In this document: positions 11,369-24,120 of the stretch, in pieces
Layout of the letters: each line of letters begins with the position of its first letter
How positions within the stretch are numbered: the first letter of the stretch is position 1
The notes under the pieces: model-generated
Seen by the model: only the letters and a program-made list of their open reading frames with translations
Told to the model about the DNA's origin: nothing
Database searches by the model: none
From: Ixodes scapularis
Lineage: Eukaryota > Arthropoda > Arachnida > Ixodida > Ixodidae
Reading direction: 5' to 3'
NCBI RefSeq assembly: GCF_016920785.2
Contig: NW_024609884.1
Coordinates: forward strand, 33,152,080 to 33,216,079
Length of the DNA: 64,000 nucleotides
Translations under genes and position numbers: made by a program

Positions 11369-13030
11369 AAAAAATGTTTCCATTAAAACATACTAGCCTT
11401 TATACGTATATAAGACATACGTTTGTTCTTAGCTCCATAGCTGTCAGGTGTTCTTATCACGTGCTTGAGTTCCCAATGCTCAGAGGACGTGCTGTGCTCT
11501 GGCCATTGTTTGAAACGGGGCAAAACGTCGTTTGTCCAGTTTGGAACTTAATGTTGTCTGAACTCTGAAGTACCACTGCCGCAGAGTACAGAATCGTAAT
11601 AATACTGAAGAAAACTTGAGTATTCTTTAAAGGGCAACCCCGCTCAATTTTCGTAATTGGCTCGCCATAATAAAGTTTATTCCTCCTCCTGTTACGACCT
11701 GGCAGCACACATGATTCGAACGTCCTCAGGATGTCGTTACGTTCCACGAATGTCCGTGGGCTTTCGTAGGATTTAGAGTTGAGAAGTTTTAGTGTTTGGA
11801 ATGCATTATAGTGATGTACAATTAATTGATTAACGTATACCGATTTATTACATTAACAAACGATTACTTTCTTAACAGAGTATAGTCGGCCGAAAGTGGG
11901 CCCTTCTATGGGCAAGAAGCGAAGTATGTTGTCCAATGTATCGTTTCCATCAGGTGCACTGATCAAACGCTTCCGAATCCCCGTTCACAGATGCAGTCAC
12001 CCGTGCACATCGGAGGTGGTGTTCTTCCCCATGAGCCGCCTGGCGAGGAGGATGCAGGCTTGCGCCGGTCCCACGGTGCGGAGTTGTGAACACATCCGAC
12101 CAGCGAGGAGACGAGGCTGAGTCGGACGAGGTGTCGTTTGCGCGGCACGCGTGAGTGTGTCATACACTGCAGTGTCGTATGCACGGCTTGCACGTGGCGT
12201 CAGTCCGCCCTTTCTGGTGGCCCGTCTCCTAACGCAGCGGAAGCTATGCCCCCACGCACGTCCTTTGCCCCATTGTCCGCCCTCTTTTTGGTCGCGTTAA
12301 CGCAGCGGAAACTACGCCCTCACGCGCCCTTTCCCCTAATATGTCTGACTAAGTAACGTCAGTGGAAGCTATGTATACATTGGAGTAGGGTGTCGTGCGA
12401 GTGTCACAAGGCAGGTATTATAAGTCGCTGATAGTTTGAAAAACTCGGGGCCTGGTGAAGCGGCACGGTTCAGTTGGACTTATATGTGGCCAATGCGCTC
12501 ACTTTTCTCGATTCATTCGGAGGAAACGAATTTATCCCGAAGTAACAGCCAGAACTTTAGCAATTCAAATGGATCGCCTCTGGAGACGCATACCGCTTCC
12601 AATGCGATAACCACGCGGCAGAGTAGACAGAGGGTCCCCACCAGTAGCGCCTTTCTGCTCTCGTTAACACAGGCTGTGTTGGTTCCAGCTTAGAAAAAAA
12701 AAAAAAAAGGCTTTTGATAGGTATTAGCATTGTTTGAGGAGCAGACCCATACGCTGACTAACAGCGCTTGAAGTTCGTAGCGTGGAGGCGTCAGGATTCA
12801 GACACCGTCTACTCACGCCCACGGGAAGCCCTCACTGTGAAGTTCTCACTAGTAGCGCCTCTCTGCTAACTTCCAACGGATTAGTTAGCTCGGTTGAGTG
12901 CGCTTCTCACAGCGCACTGGTACACTGCAGTGAAGCGACAACCGCGAAGTAGGGATCGCGAATTTGCGCACCTTGCTTCGCTGTAGTGCACCTTTGTGCT
13001 AAGGAGAAAGAACTCCTCCAGAGCGGGACG
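11369..13030. other. No gene recognised
   Basis: Contains short diverged duplications. One is a TAACGCAGCGGAAGCTATG-type unit twice between about 12225 and 12320, plus a degenerate third copy near 12358. A second is an AGTAGCGCCT.TCTGCT unit near 12645 and 12852. A LINE-like tail, AATAAAGTTTATTCCTCCTCC, lies at about 11668-11690 and resembles the end of the LINE at 23340. No coding family was recognised. Confidence 0.4.
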
Positions 13031-13035
13031 TTACA

Positions 13036-13095
13036 CACGGAGGCCGGGAATATATGTATATATACAGTATATATATATATATTCCCGGCCTCCGT
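13036..13095. repeat. 60-bp palindrome with AT core
   Basis: CACGGAGGCCGGGAATATAT at the left is mirrored by ATATATTCCCGGCCTCCGTG at the right, with an AT-repeat centre. It is followed by (AT)n runs at about 13101-13136 and 13198-13226. Cruciform extrusion is plausible, and such sites often arise from transposon ends. Confidence 0.8.
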
Positions 13096-13100
13096 GCAGG

Positions 13101-13140
<40 letters not shown>

Positions 13141-13193
13141 AGAGAGGGAAAAAGGAAGTCTGTGAGTGCTGATGGAACAACTGGACCTTGCAG

Positions 13194-13226
<33 letters not shown>

Positions 13227-14026
13227 ACATCGCGGCGAGTATTTTTGATAGACTAATATTCCGACGACATTTTGTTTTTCAAACACGCGATTTAGCAAGT
13301 ATACTCAGTTTATGATGACTAGAAGGGGAAGTGTGACGGACGTCTTATGCGCGCAATGATTATGAAGGGGCGCGAAGTGCGATTTGCATTTTTTTCAGAG
13401 AGCCTAGATTGAAAAGAGGGCCCATCTCAAACCATGGGGAGCATTTTCATATTAAATGGCGGACACTTCCTGTGGCGGTCGGCCGCAAGTGCGCATGCGC
13501 TGCTTTTTCGTGGGGCGAGGAGGAAAGCAGCAAAATAGGCGGAGACGTTTGCAGACGAACCACGTGTTCGTCACCTCGCAGCTCGTATTGGAAACGCGGC
13601 CCATACACCACGTGACCCCGACCGAGCGGTTGGAGACTCCCTGGAATACAGGCTTACTAAAAGATTTGGGGACCGCTGACTCGCCTGCTGGCTGTAGTGT
13701 CCCCTAGTGGTCTCCAGAATTTTCATCGCGGAATTCAGGCGCACGACCCATTCAACAAGTGAAGCGTGCGCAATTCATATAATTGCAAAAAAAAAAAACA
13801 AAAAAAACAGTGACATGGCGCCGTATGCGCGCCATGGCAGAGTAGGGCGCAAGGTGAGATCTTTCTATACCACGAGGAGCGCTGCGTCTGAAGGCGAGTC
13901 GTTTTCATCGCAACTCTGCAGCCCTTCGCTCCCGCCCGTCACTTTCCCTTCCAGCCACCATACTCGGGTATTGCGATTAGATATATGTAAACTGCTCTAT
14001 ACGTTTGTTTTTTTTTCGACTCTCTT

Positions 14027-14185
14027 TATAGTTAGATACAACATAAGAAAGACAGGGCGAGGGGGAAAAGGGCGCGCACGTAGGAGAGCTGAAGTAGAGA
14101 GGGGCGACCGCCTTTCCACAAGGGCTTTTCCCGTGCGCGCCCTTTTTCCCCTCACCCTGTCTTTCTCATGTTGTATCTGACTATA
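14027..14185. mobile_element. MITE with 53-bp TIRs
   Basis: The left arm, 14027-14079 (TATAGTTAGATACAAC...GCGCGCAC), and right arm, 14133-14185, are reverse complements with a few mismatches, around a 53-base centre. It has no coding capacity. The outermost bases are TATAG/CTATA, which allows a TA target but does not prove one. Confidence 0.8.
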
Positions 14186-15445
14186 GTTACATTTTTACAT
14201 AGGTTCCATATGTTCGGTGGCGCAGTCAGTCGAGTAAATTAAAGTTATATTAGCTGGAGCAGTGAATGGAAGCATGGGAAAAACCATAACGAGTACGACT
14301 GGGTTTTCTTTTTTTTTTTTTAAGAAGCCTTTTTATCGCGCACATGTTCACGTTTGTTATCATAAAGTTCTACATCTAAAATGTAAATTATGTTCATAAT
14401 CAAATGAGAAACACTTTGTTTTTATTTGAATAAAGAACGACAGTTTTATTGCAACCTTTAGAACTCGAACGAATCATCAGTTTGAGTGTTGAAAATTTTT
14501 ATATTTCAACATTATTTCAGTAGAATATATTATTTGGTTTAACTTTGATTCCGTACCCGAAATACCCATTCACAGCAGTTCATATTACTGTCTTTCATCA
14601 ATCAGCATATGTTGTTGCCGTATCTGGGGCTTCTACGCGGAATTAAAAGCTGGTTCTGTGTTTGAAGGAATCAAGCCTGCTGTGCAGCTGATGCCAACAA
14701 AGTGTTGCACACAAGTGGGAAGGCAGAGACAATGTCTTGTAGTTGGACAGGCTAGCATATGAATCTTAAGGTAATACTCGCAGTGGTATGAATGAAAATG
14801 AAGTGAGTTCTTTTGCTCCAAACGTTCCTTCTGCTGCTCCAAAATGGACTTTTGACTGCTTCAAAAGATGTTCCAAAATGGCTCGGATCAATCACATCAC
14901 TAGGATTTGAACAGCCTCAGCGATGCAGACACAATACGTTTTAAGGAAGCCATTTCATTTATTGGGTTTAACATGCATTCAAGGGCCACGAACTATAAGC
15001 AGAAAAGGAGACAGAAAGAAACGTGAACTTCTTTTTACTGACGTCAAGTTGCCAGTTTTACTAAAAGTAACGGAAAAGTGGATGTAAGTGTTTACCCAGA
15101 AATATTTGACTGAAATGTGAATAACACAATTCCAACAAGAAGGAATGTTTTCCAGCGGGAAGGTATTCAACAAATATAGTATAGTTTTTAGACAAGTTCT
15201 GTTTACACACATAAAACAGTATGGTGCGAAACGTTCGCAGATGCATGCCTTCTGATAAAACAAAAACAAAAAAAGTATCACCAATGAATAAACATTTTAT
15301 GTTGAGTTTGACAGCGGCGTAGATATTGCCTGTGACAACATCCACGCCGCTCTATTGGCAGAGGAAAAGACGCAACGTCCAGGGCAACTACTAGAGGCCT
15401 TCGAAATAAATAAAAACGGCACTGAGAACTGTGTCAGTCCAAGTC

Positions 15446-17333
15446 CAGACTTGTACACGTTACTGACAAATAGTAAGGAATTACATTTACAATTACGCAA
15501 GGCTAAACTGTAATTTATTACAATTACAATTACCCTCCCATAAAAGTAACTGCCCGTTACCCCCCAAAGTAATCCGTTACTTTCGTGGCGTTACTTTCAA
15601 CAATATTTTCCTTAATTAAGAAACAAAGGGAAGAAGGTTATTCAAGTTCTTATTGTTCGATTTATTGACCTGTTGCATTTATTGACCTTGAATATTTCGA
15701 GCAACAGCTGACTCTCGAAAGTCTCTTCAGACATTTTACGTTATTTCTTACTCAATATGTCGGCTGCTACGCTGAACACCAATTGAACTGACTCCAACTG
15801 AGGCACTGGATGTGAATGCCATCTTGTGCCTCACGAATGTTTTATGCTCTTCATTGAGCTTTTGCAGCGAATCAATGGACGTACTATTTACCTCGAAGAC
15901 AGAACAAAGCTTCGTCGTTGCAGCCGTTGCCTGATATTCGAGAGTTTTAGTAGAGTTGGTAAAAGGTGATAATTAAATAATGAATAAAGTTTGGCTCGAT
16001 ATTCTTCTTCCTTTGGTTCTGAACAGGTCGATCCTCGGTTGAAACGTTGGTGAACAAGAAAAAGTTTCCAATGTTTAACTATAAGTAATTGAGAAAAAAA
16101 AACAGGACACTCATAACAACAATTAGAACGTTGGTTAAAACAAGGAAATGTAAACGCACGTTTGCCATGTGGTACACATGGCAAACGTGCGTTTGCCATG
16201 TTCTTGGTGCCGTTCAAAAACGCACGAAGCACGGACCGACTATAGTTTCCTCCGGTGTCCTCCAGATAGACGTCCGCTGATGCCACAGGCAGCGAAAGGC
16301 AGAGTACTAAGTAAGCCGCGCTATGGCCCGACTCACGAGTTTCACTTTCTCCTCAAGCCAAGAATATCAAGTCTACGTCAGCCACCATTATGTATTATTT
16401 GTAAAAATATCTGCTTGAGACAAGATCCTTCTGGGGTAAAAACAGGAAGAAGAAAAAGGAAGACCATTACCATTTTTGAAGTGCTCGCAAAAAGCTGTCT
16501 CACAAGAAGGGTAACTGAGATGCAGATAACCTGGCTGGAATTCACAAATAAAGTGGGCCAACCCTAGAAGTTGGGCTACAAAAAAGTGAGTAGCTTTTAA
16601 AACAGGATCAAATAAGGTGAAAGATGCAGAAAAAAAATACATCCTGTTTTCTAAGAATGATAATAAGTGTGCATCAACGAACGTGGATGCTTGTGGCAAT
16701 AACACCTTCACATATTATCACATCTCTTTTAGTGGATTTAGGATAGACGGAGCTTGTTCTATTCTGTTGTGACATTATGAAAATGGTCGTAGTCACTATA
16801 ACCGAGAGGGACATTGTTAATTCTTGTCTGTGTACTTAACGCATTGAGCTTCCCGAAGAGGCATACAATCACTGGGTGTCTCCCTCTCTCCGCCTTCGAT
16901 AGCAAAGGAAAAACAGACAGTATAAAAAAGCGGATATAACTCCCCCCCCCCCCCCTTTTTTTTTCTGAAAAAATGTTTATTTGGATTTTTTGACATTATT
17001 GTTAGGGTCTAAAAATAATAGATTCAGGGGCTTGGCGTTGCAAAAAAAAAAAGGCTTTGCGGAACTGAAAAGTGTCAAACCTCCCTTTGCGTGACAGTGT
17101 CACTGCGCTCGACTTTACCATAATGAAAACAACCTTTTCTTTAGAAAGGGGGGGGGGGGGGGGCTGGTCTTGAAAATTGTAACGGATTACAAGGAATCCG
17201 TTACGTAAAAAATGTAAGGGAATTACTTTAAAATTACTCTAGAAAATATGTAATTTTTCCGTTACTAAATTACCGATAAATGTAAGGGATTACAAGTAAT
17301 TTCGTTACTTGTAACGGATTACGTACAAGTCTG
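15446..17333. mobile_element. ~1.9-kb hAT-like non-autonomous element
   Basis: The ends are CAGACTTGTAC at the left and GTACAAGTCTG at the right. Both sub-terminal regions are packed with GTAATCCGTTAC / GTAACGGATTAC-type motifs in opposite orientation (15470-15600 and 17178-17330). The flanks AGTCCAAG and AGTCCAAC resemble an 8-bp target duplication with one mismatch, offset from the left terminus by about 2 bases. The interior has no recognisable transposase. It contains a perfect palindrome, a 14-base C tract (16942-16955) and a 16-base G tract (17148-17163). Confidence 0.6.
16152..16194. repeat. Perfect 20-bp arm palindrome
   Basis: AAACGCACGTTTGCCATGTG, then GTA, then its exact reverse complement: 43 bases of perfect dyad inside the larger element. 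It may be a foldback insertion or a structured site. Confidence 0.85.
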
Positions 17334-17431
17334 AGTCCAACATTTGTCTATTTACACAAAAAGGAGATAAAGTTTCTTAGTTCTTCCTGAATCAGCTGAT
17401 ACATCTGGTCGGCGGTTCCTTTTGTTTGTTT

Positions 17432-17444
17432 GTTTGTTTGTGTG

Positions 17445-17517
<73 letters not shown>
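17432..17517. repeat. (GT)n microsatellite
   Basis: About 80 bases of TG dinucleotides after a (TTTG)n start. The apparent cysteine/valine peptides here are repeat artefacts. Confidence 0.95.
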
Positions 17518-17520
<3 letters not shown>

Positions 17521-20500
17521 GCGGTGGTGGTGGTTGCTGGGCTTCATTCTCCAGTAAATTTTCAGGTGTCAGTGTTTGCCCTGCACCCTCCTTCTGCCTG
17601 TCTTCCTTTTTTTTTTTTTTGCGCTGTTTTTTTATGGATTGATTAATCGGTTAAAACAATCGATGGGTTAATAAATTAATTTCACTGCCCTCCAACGCAC
17701 GGTCGCCGATTTCACTAAGAGCTGTCCCTATAAATGTTATGCATAAAAAAAAATACGTCACCTGGAATTGATGTTATAGACGCGAAAATAGGACTTCCAG
17801 TCATTTCGATGACAGATTTCAGAATAGCCGCTGCGTACGGGGCTCCTAACTTACGATCAAGGGCAAGGTGACACGCACGTTGTTTCTAGAGTGTACTACG
17901 CACAATGTTTCTAGAGTGTACAAATAGCCCGTAACCTGGTCCGCAAAAAAAGAATGCCGGCCCGTTAGCTCCGTTAGCCCACTTGCGAGCGCCCTTGCTG
18001 GTTTGCTCGCCCCGCTTTGATTGGATTCGCAAAGGGGCAACATATATTGCAGCCATAAATTCTCAGCGCCGCGACGCTGTTATTTAACAAAGCCCGGGAG
18101 TGTCGAAACTCCGAGAACATTTGGTGGGTGTAACCCATTTCGAAACAGTTTACAGCACCGAAGAACACGGCGGCGACATCTTGGTGGAAGCAAGACGGAA
18201 ATATAAATAACCTCTGGAGGTACGGTCGACAGCTGCCCACACGATAGATAGAATAAAGAGAAACACAATGCCCCCCCCCCCCCCCCCCTCCCCTTTCCCC
18301 CAAAACATAGGCCGAAATTACACTGACGTCACATCCGGTTAGAACACCACCACGTTCTGCAATACTTTTTTTTTACGTTTCAATTTATTTAGGTTGTAAC
18401 TGAGAGTCCCTATAGGTTATGCATAATATAATTAGGTGCAATACTATTTTCCTATCACTTGAACGAAATCCAGTAATTTCCCCTGAGGTTAGACATGCAT
18501 TCCCCGAGTTCGAACCGCTGTAGACTTTCCCATCGCTTTCCTGGATTCCGACTGAATCAACAATGTCAAGATACCTTAGCTTTTGGGGGATCGCATTGAA
18601 ACTTTTATAACTGTAGGCTTAAAACCAGGATCACGTCTGCAGTAACAGAATATGACAAAAATGTGGCAAAACAAGATGGAAAATGCTACTTACTTCAATG
18701 ACTCAACGACGCTCACGACAGTTCATCACACTCTAAAAAAAATAAAAGGGTATATTTTTAGGCCCCTTTTCCCATATACGACACCCCAAACTTCAGTTCG
18801 ACGTCCAGCGCACTCGACGTCGAAGTGACTGTCCCAACTTTTGCGAGAGGTTTGATGACGGTGCGATATAAGTTATAACATATTAAACAGCTAAAGTACG
18901 TATCAAAGACTACGGAAACAAAATACAGAGGTTTTGCGGTAGAGCCAAGAAAACCTCGATAACTTTTTTTGCTGACAGTCACACTCACATTAGCTATTTA
19001 AATAAGTTGTACAACTCGGCTATCAAGCTGCTCGTGAAATTTAGTAGCGTCGGATCAACGTCAGTGGGCTGTACGTCCAACTGAAGTTTTGGTCCGGTTC
19101 ACGGTGCATTTAAGCCAAATTCGTTGCATGGTTTCTTCAAATTAGCATAATCTGAGAGTCGTGGATCGCGCACAGGGACTCCACGGCGTCCGCCAGTAAA
19201 GTTTCTGATCAGATGACGGCCTCTCGATCCGCGGCTCGTGTTGAGGGACAAACCGGGGGCTTCTTGGGCGGCTTCACAAAGGCCGTCGCCCTCGACGCCC
19301 ACGCTCCGAGACGGATGTCGCACGCGCCCAGATCAGAGAGAAAAACGGTCTTGAACGTAACTGGCGGAAGGGAGGACAGCACGCGGGGAAGGGCCACAAC
19401 AAGTCTACCAGCTTCGGGGGGAAATGCTATTTTGGAGCTAGGCCCAAAGATAGAGCGAGCGCCGTCAAGGGGTCGACGGGGGCGCTGGTCCCATCGCTGC
19501 CCTCGCCGCCCGACTGACAACGCGAGCGTGTTTCCCGTTTAGGGACGATGACGAGCTTACACACACACACACGCACGCACGCACGCACATGCACAGACAG
19601 AGAGAGCATGTGCGTGCGTGTGCACGCACATGCTCTCTCTGTCTGTGTGTGCCGCACATGCATGCATGCACGGTACACACAGACAGAGAGAGAGAGAGAA
19701 GTCGAACGGAATGATTCTGATTTTGTGAAAGGAACGTTGCTGATCGATGTCGTATCGTCGCGGGTAAACCAACACGGACGTTTTTCGAGCTTCACGAATC
19801 GTTCAGTGGAAGGAGCAGGATCAAATGCGTCGGGGGCGTTCGAGTCTTTGCACGCAGTCGGTGAAGGGTGGAAGTTCTTGTAGTCGGCGTCATGCGCCCA
19901 GTATTTTCAATCGGCACTAGCCCCCCAAAAAATGTTTACAATTTAATTAATGGGGGAATTAAAGTAAATCCTGACATGAACGAGATCCTTGCGTCTGTCA
20001 AGAGTTTTGGTAAGCACCTCGGGTCGTCGGTGCTCTCGTTCACAGTTTCCAGGGTATAGAACGCCGGTTTCGCTAAATGTCAATGCGCATCCTCGTGTGC
20101 TCTGTTTTGCCGTCAATAATCATCGATATCTTTTCTTCGAAGCGAGTGGTCCGGTATAGGATTGAGCTTCATGCCACAATTCAGAAGCGGAGGCAGCTCT
20201 AGCGAACTTCCGGTACGATACCGGTACGATATCGTACCGGATCGTTTCTCACATCCTTCGAGCAGGAGTACCTCCCCAATATCGTCCTGGCTCAAAGCTT
20301 CTAACAGTAGAGGGTCAGTTAGCACACTCTTTCTAGTAATTTTTTATCAAAACGTACACCCTGTCGTTTCCACTGCCTTGAACTAGCTTAAACTAATTAG
20401 TGCTTCCGTTAGATTGGTTGGCATCGCAGTTTTCGTAATCTCTTTGCTCGTTGTGATTATAATAAAGCACTAAAATGATGCTTCGGAATTATTCTTCCAA

Positions 20501-21950
20501 TTTATGTAAGTATATAATGCACAAATAAAGTATTACTTTCGATTCTTTTTTTTTTTTTTAGGTCATTGTTCTCTATTTTGATTTAACTGGACGATTTTCT
20601 TCGATTCCTAGTTGCACAACGCGTTGCCATGAGTCTGCTCGAAACTGCACGTGCTACACATGCCTACGGTATACCGCTACCCTGAACGAGCACGGTTCGC
20701 TAAAGCTGATTTCTGAACCCTTTTACGATACTGACATCCGGTACCACGTACCAGAAGAACGGTCTCGTACCGGGCGTACCGTAACGATCTGCTAAAACTC
20801 TCTAGTGTTTTACCACTCCACCGTCAAAACAGTTTGCGCGGCACAGTAATATTGCGAACTCTACAGCGTTTCTAGCTTACATCCAAACAGAGAAAGATGA
20901 ACTTTCATTTTCCACATTTGCTCTCATGTTGCGAAGGCCTACCGCGCGCCCATCGTTATAGTATTCACGCTTTCTCGCCTGAGTTGAAACGTGGTGGTGG
21001 CGCCAGCGTGCAAATAACCCTTAAAAAACTCCCGGTTCTGAACTAGACGACGGGTTTTGCAGTATTTGCCGATGTCCCTTGAAGGCCTATGTTGCGTGGT
21101 GATGACGGAGCTCACTGCACGATGTTTGCATCAGACCGTGGGAACCGAAAACGGCGTAGAATCCATAATGTGCGAGTTGTCCACTTCCCTGAAGAGCAGT
21201 GCGCGCAAAAAGGCAAACAATGAGAGGGTTACAGCTTTCGTGTCGCGAACGCGGGAAAAAGCAAAGCCAGAGTGAGGCTAAGGATAAGGTGAAGACGTTT
21301 CGAGGTACACAATGTCTCGAACCCGGTCAAAATTAAAAGTATAAACGACAAAAAAAAAAAAGTTTATTAGCAAATTTTCATTTATGACAAATATCGCCAC
21401 CTCGGAAGATTTATATTCGAAGGGAAAAGTCATAAAACACCGTATCGTTGTGCAGTTCGAAGGTAAATCGGTAACCCACGTATTGCGACAATTTCAAACG
21501 TGAAAGAATTTTGTCAGGAATTTCGACAATTATCAAAGCATACCCACATAAAGTTACATCTTCATATTATGTCAAACAGTTAAACAAATAAACAGAAAAG
21601 AAAGCGGAGGAATATTCACGTGTTTTGCTTTCCAGTTGACCATATAATCAAAACATACAAAAATACGGAATATGCGATATACCAGCGCAATTCGCGCATG
21701 TATACATACTCTTCAAAGTACACATTTGTCGATTCCAGGCGCTCAGCTATCGTCACAGAGTTCTGGCGGTAGCAAGCCCGTTGGCGTCACAAAGCCCAAT
21801 AGCAATTCCCCAACCTAAGCTGTGGGCAGGTCGGTTTGCCAGTCGCCCTGTTTGAATAAACATTCAGTATTCTTACCGATTTTCGTGGCGATCTGAGAAA
21901 GAACATATTCACACGAAATCTGCGCTGACGATTATCATTTCCTTCCGGGT
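17518..21950. other. No gene recognised
   Basis: Holds an 18-base poly(C) tract (18271-18288), an isolated CACTCTAAAAAAA motif at about 18731 that matches the terminus of the TA-flanked elements at 22038 and 27478, and a GTACGATA/TATCGTAC palindromic patch near 20213-20240. Minus-strand open frames at 19209-19520 and 20113-20325 have a less biased composition than most here, but I recognise no domain. Confidence 0.35.
19560..19700. repeat. Palindromic CA/GA microsatellite cluster
   Basis: (CA)n and (GCAC)n, then GACAGAGAGAGCATGTGCGTG followed by the mirrored CACGCACATGCTCTCTCTGTC, then another GACAGAGAG run. The dyad about 19600-19645 is nearly perfect. Confidence 0.8.
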
Positions 21951-21954
21951 TTCG

Positions 21955-23360
21955 GCGGGCGACACGCCGACCTTCATCAATAAGGTTAATACCTTGATCC
22001 GCAAGGCCTACAAAATAGCACTACGCCCTACCGCCTACACTCTAAAAAAAGCCCGTGCGTCGACTTTCCCACACAACACTCGGGTAGCCAATCACCGCAA
22101 CTTACGGAGGCAGCTCAGCGAATGACGTTGCCGAAAAATATGTTTAGACCAAAAAACGCAGTCTGACTTGTGACATTAAGCAATGCAAAACGTGTCAACG
22201 CACGGGCTTTTTTTAGAGTGTAGCACTCCAACTGCCAAACTGGAAGGACTCGGTTTGCATAATCACCTGGACGAATTAACAGGAGTACATCGTGCTGCCC
22301 AACTGACTAGAATCTCCCGCAGCCCCACAGGTATAGGCACATACTCGCCAGCCTAAACATTGGATGTCACAAGCTCCTCCAAGACAAATCCCCCATCAGG
22401 TCCAACATCCACAGCAAACTTATAGCAAATCCGCTACCTCGAAAAGTACACCCCACCCATCACCTTGCTCGCAGGAAACAACGCGCTCTTTCCCTGCAAA
22501 GAACGTATACGGGGCTGAGCCGGGTGTCCTATATGTGGACGCAACAAAATACAGGCACCAAGGGGCTTTCACGGCGGCCGTGACTGACAACTTACATTTC
22601 CCATCGACGCCGTCACAGTCCTGACCACTGAACCGGAGACGGCGGAGGAGGTAGCCACAGCCTTCGCCTTCACTGTGATCCCAACCCTATCAGTGATCAT
22701 CACGGATTCTAAAACCGCACTTCAAAATTTCGTAGCTGGCCGCATTTCCAAGCCAGCGCTCAAAATGCTTTACAGAAACCCGCCCCAGACTCCCGTCAGA
22801 CTGGTCTGGACACCCGCGCACGCTGGTCTCGAGGGAAGCGAGGCGGCCCATAAACAAGCCCGAGGATACACCACCCGGGCAGGGCCTAGCCTCTATCTCT
22901 CGCGGGGCCAGACGCCAGATCCGCCAGGGACCGTCCATCCAGTTTCCATGAAATCACCACACACTACCTCCTCTCCCGTCAGGGCTATCCGCCAGCCGAC
23001 AAGTTCCTTACCCTGGAGCAGACCCATAGTTGGCGCCAACTCCAGACGGGCACTTTTCCCAACCCCGCCACCTTCACCCACATCTTCCCCTCAATGTATT
23101 TCCCACCCACCTCGAAATGCACCCTATGTGGAGGCAAAGCCACTCTGCCTAAGATAGTATGGGCTTGCCCGTGCACACGATCCTTTTCCCCCAATCCCAT
23201 CCCACGATGAGTGGAAGACCTCGGTGCGAAGCTCCGACCCTGAGGTGCCACGCGCCTTGGTGGAAAGGGCTAAGGAGGTCGCCTCCACCACGGCCACATC
23301 GAGGACCGCACTCTAAGGAATTCTCCATATTCCGTCAATAAAAGTTTTTCCTCCTCCTCC
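21955..23360 (+). pseudogene. LINE (I/R1-type) 3' part with RNase H domain, degraded
   Basis: The translation gives the end of a LINE ORF2 in several frames. A pre-RNase H segment (about 21955-22330) ends in GIGTYSPA. An RNase H domain follows with YVDATKY (about 22530), TDSKTAL (from 22705) and WTPAHAG (from 22807), the usual acidic and His landmarks. A C-terminal zinc-knuckle-like CTLCGGKATLP (from 23118) then leads to an AATAAAAG plus (TCC)n tail. An RNase H after the reverse transcriptase is known in I, R1 and LOA-type LINEs. Frameshifts and stops (for example after TYSPA) show it is dead. The reverse transcriptase and endonuclease are missing, so it is 5' truncated. It is interrupted by the TA element at 22038-22220. 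Confidence 0.8.
22038..22220. mobile_element. TA-flanked MITE T, copy 1 (inside the LINE)
   Basis: The ends CACTCTAAAAAAAGCCCGTG and CACGGGCTTTTTTTAGAGTG are inverted repeats, with one mismatch in the next bases. TA dinucleotides flank both sides (22036-22037 and 22221-22222), as made by Tc1/mariner-type transposition. Removing it rejoins the LINE frame between ALRPTA and STAKLEGLG-like residues, which confirms insertion into an existing LINE. Confidence 0.85.
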
Positions 23361-23806
23361 TCGGCAGCCAACGCTGAACCGACGGAGCCAACCAAGCAGC
23401 GGCGAGACAGTATCGTCATGGCGTTCGTCACCTCTACGCGTCTGACAGAACCACTCACGCAGCAGTGAATGCGGCGTGATCCTGCACATTTTTATGTGCG
23501 CTGTGCGTGACTCGGTTCAGCCGGTGGTAGCAAACGCACAACGAGCGTCGTGACGGTGCAATTTTGGCGCTGCCTGATCGGCTCCGTCAGATGTGAGGTG
23601 CTGACTAAGGTCGGACTCAATGTGAAACAGAGGCCTGCACGATCGACTCTACTCAAAGGAGTGTAGAAATATACCGAACGATTCCCCGCACTGTGACGAG
23701 ACCGGATGCTTTCTTTTGTCCTCTTCTTCTCGGAGACGTACATACGTAGATAAAACGCTTCCGATGACTCGGCGTCTTCTCACAGATCACGGAGAGATAG
23801 AAGCTG

Positions 23807-24024
23807 GCAAGTATAGAGTCTATTCACATGACGCCAGACCGCCTTTTAATGTCGAGTCACTACACACAAGCATGGCCGCCGAAGGCCATAGCGGTTTGCC
23901 GATAGGCGAGTTTGCTTTGCCTTCTTTTATTTTTCACCAAGCTCACGAATAAAAGTTCCGCTTTATCGCTCGGCGGCCATGTTTGTGGGTGATGACTCAG
24001 CAAGTGAATAGACCCTATACTTGA
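23807..24024. mobile_element. TIR element with ~70-bp diverged arms
   Basis: The left CAAGTATAGAGTCTATTCAC is mirrored by the right GTGAATAGACCCTATACTTG. Further inside, CATGGCCGCCGA is mirrored by TCGGCGGCCATG. It is MITE-sized with no coding capacity. Confidence 0.7.
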
Positions 24025-24120
24025 CAAGACGCCTTGCCTCACGGTGGCAGCTGGCCTTTCGCTGAGAGGCCCGAAGAAACTGTATACGCCTCTTGGCGAA
24101 ACTTCGGGCGCCTCTCTGTT

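Noticed and set aside
17422..17646. Cysteine-rich peptide gene
   Set aside because: The Cys/Val run comes entirely from (GT)n.
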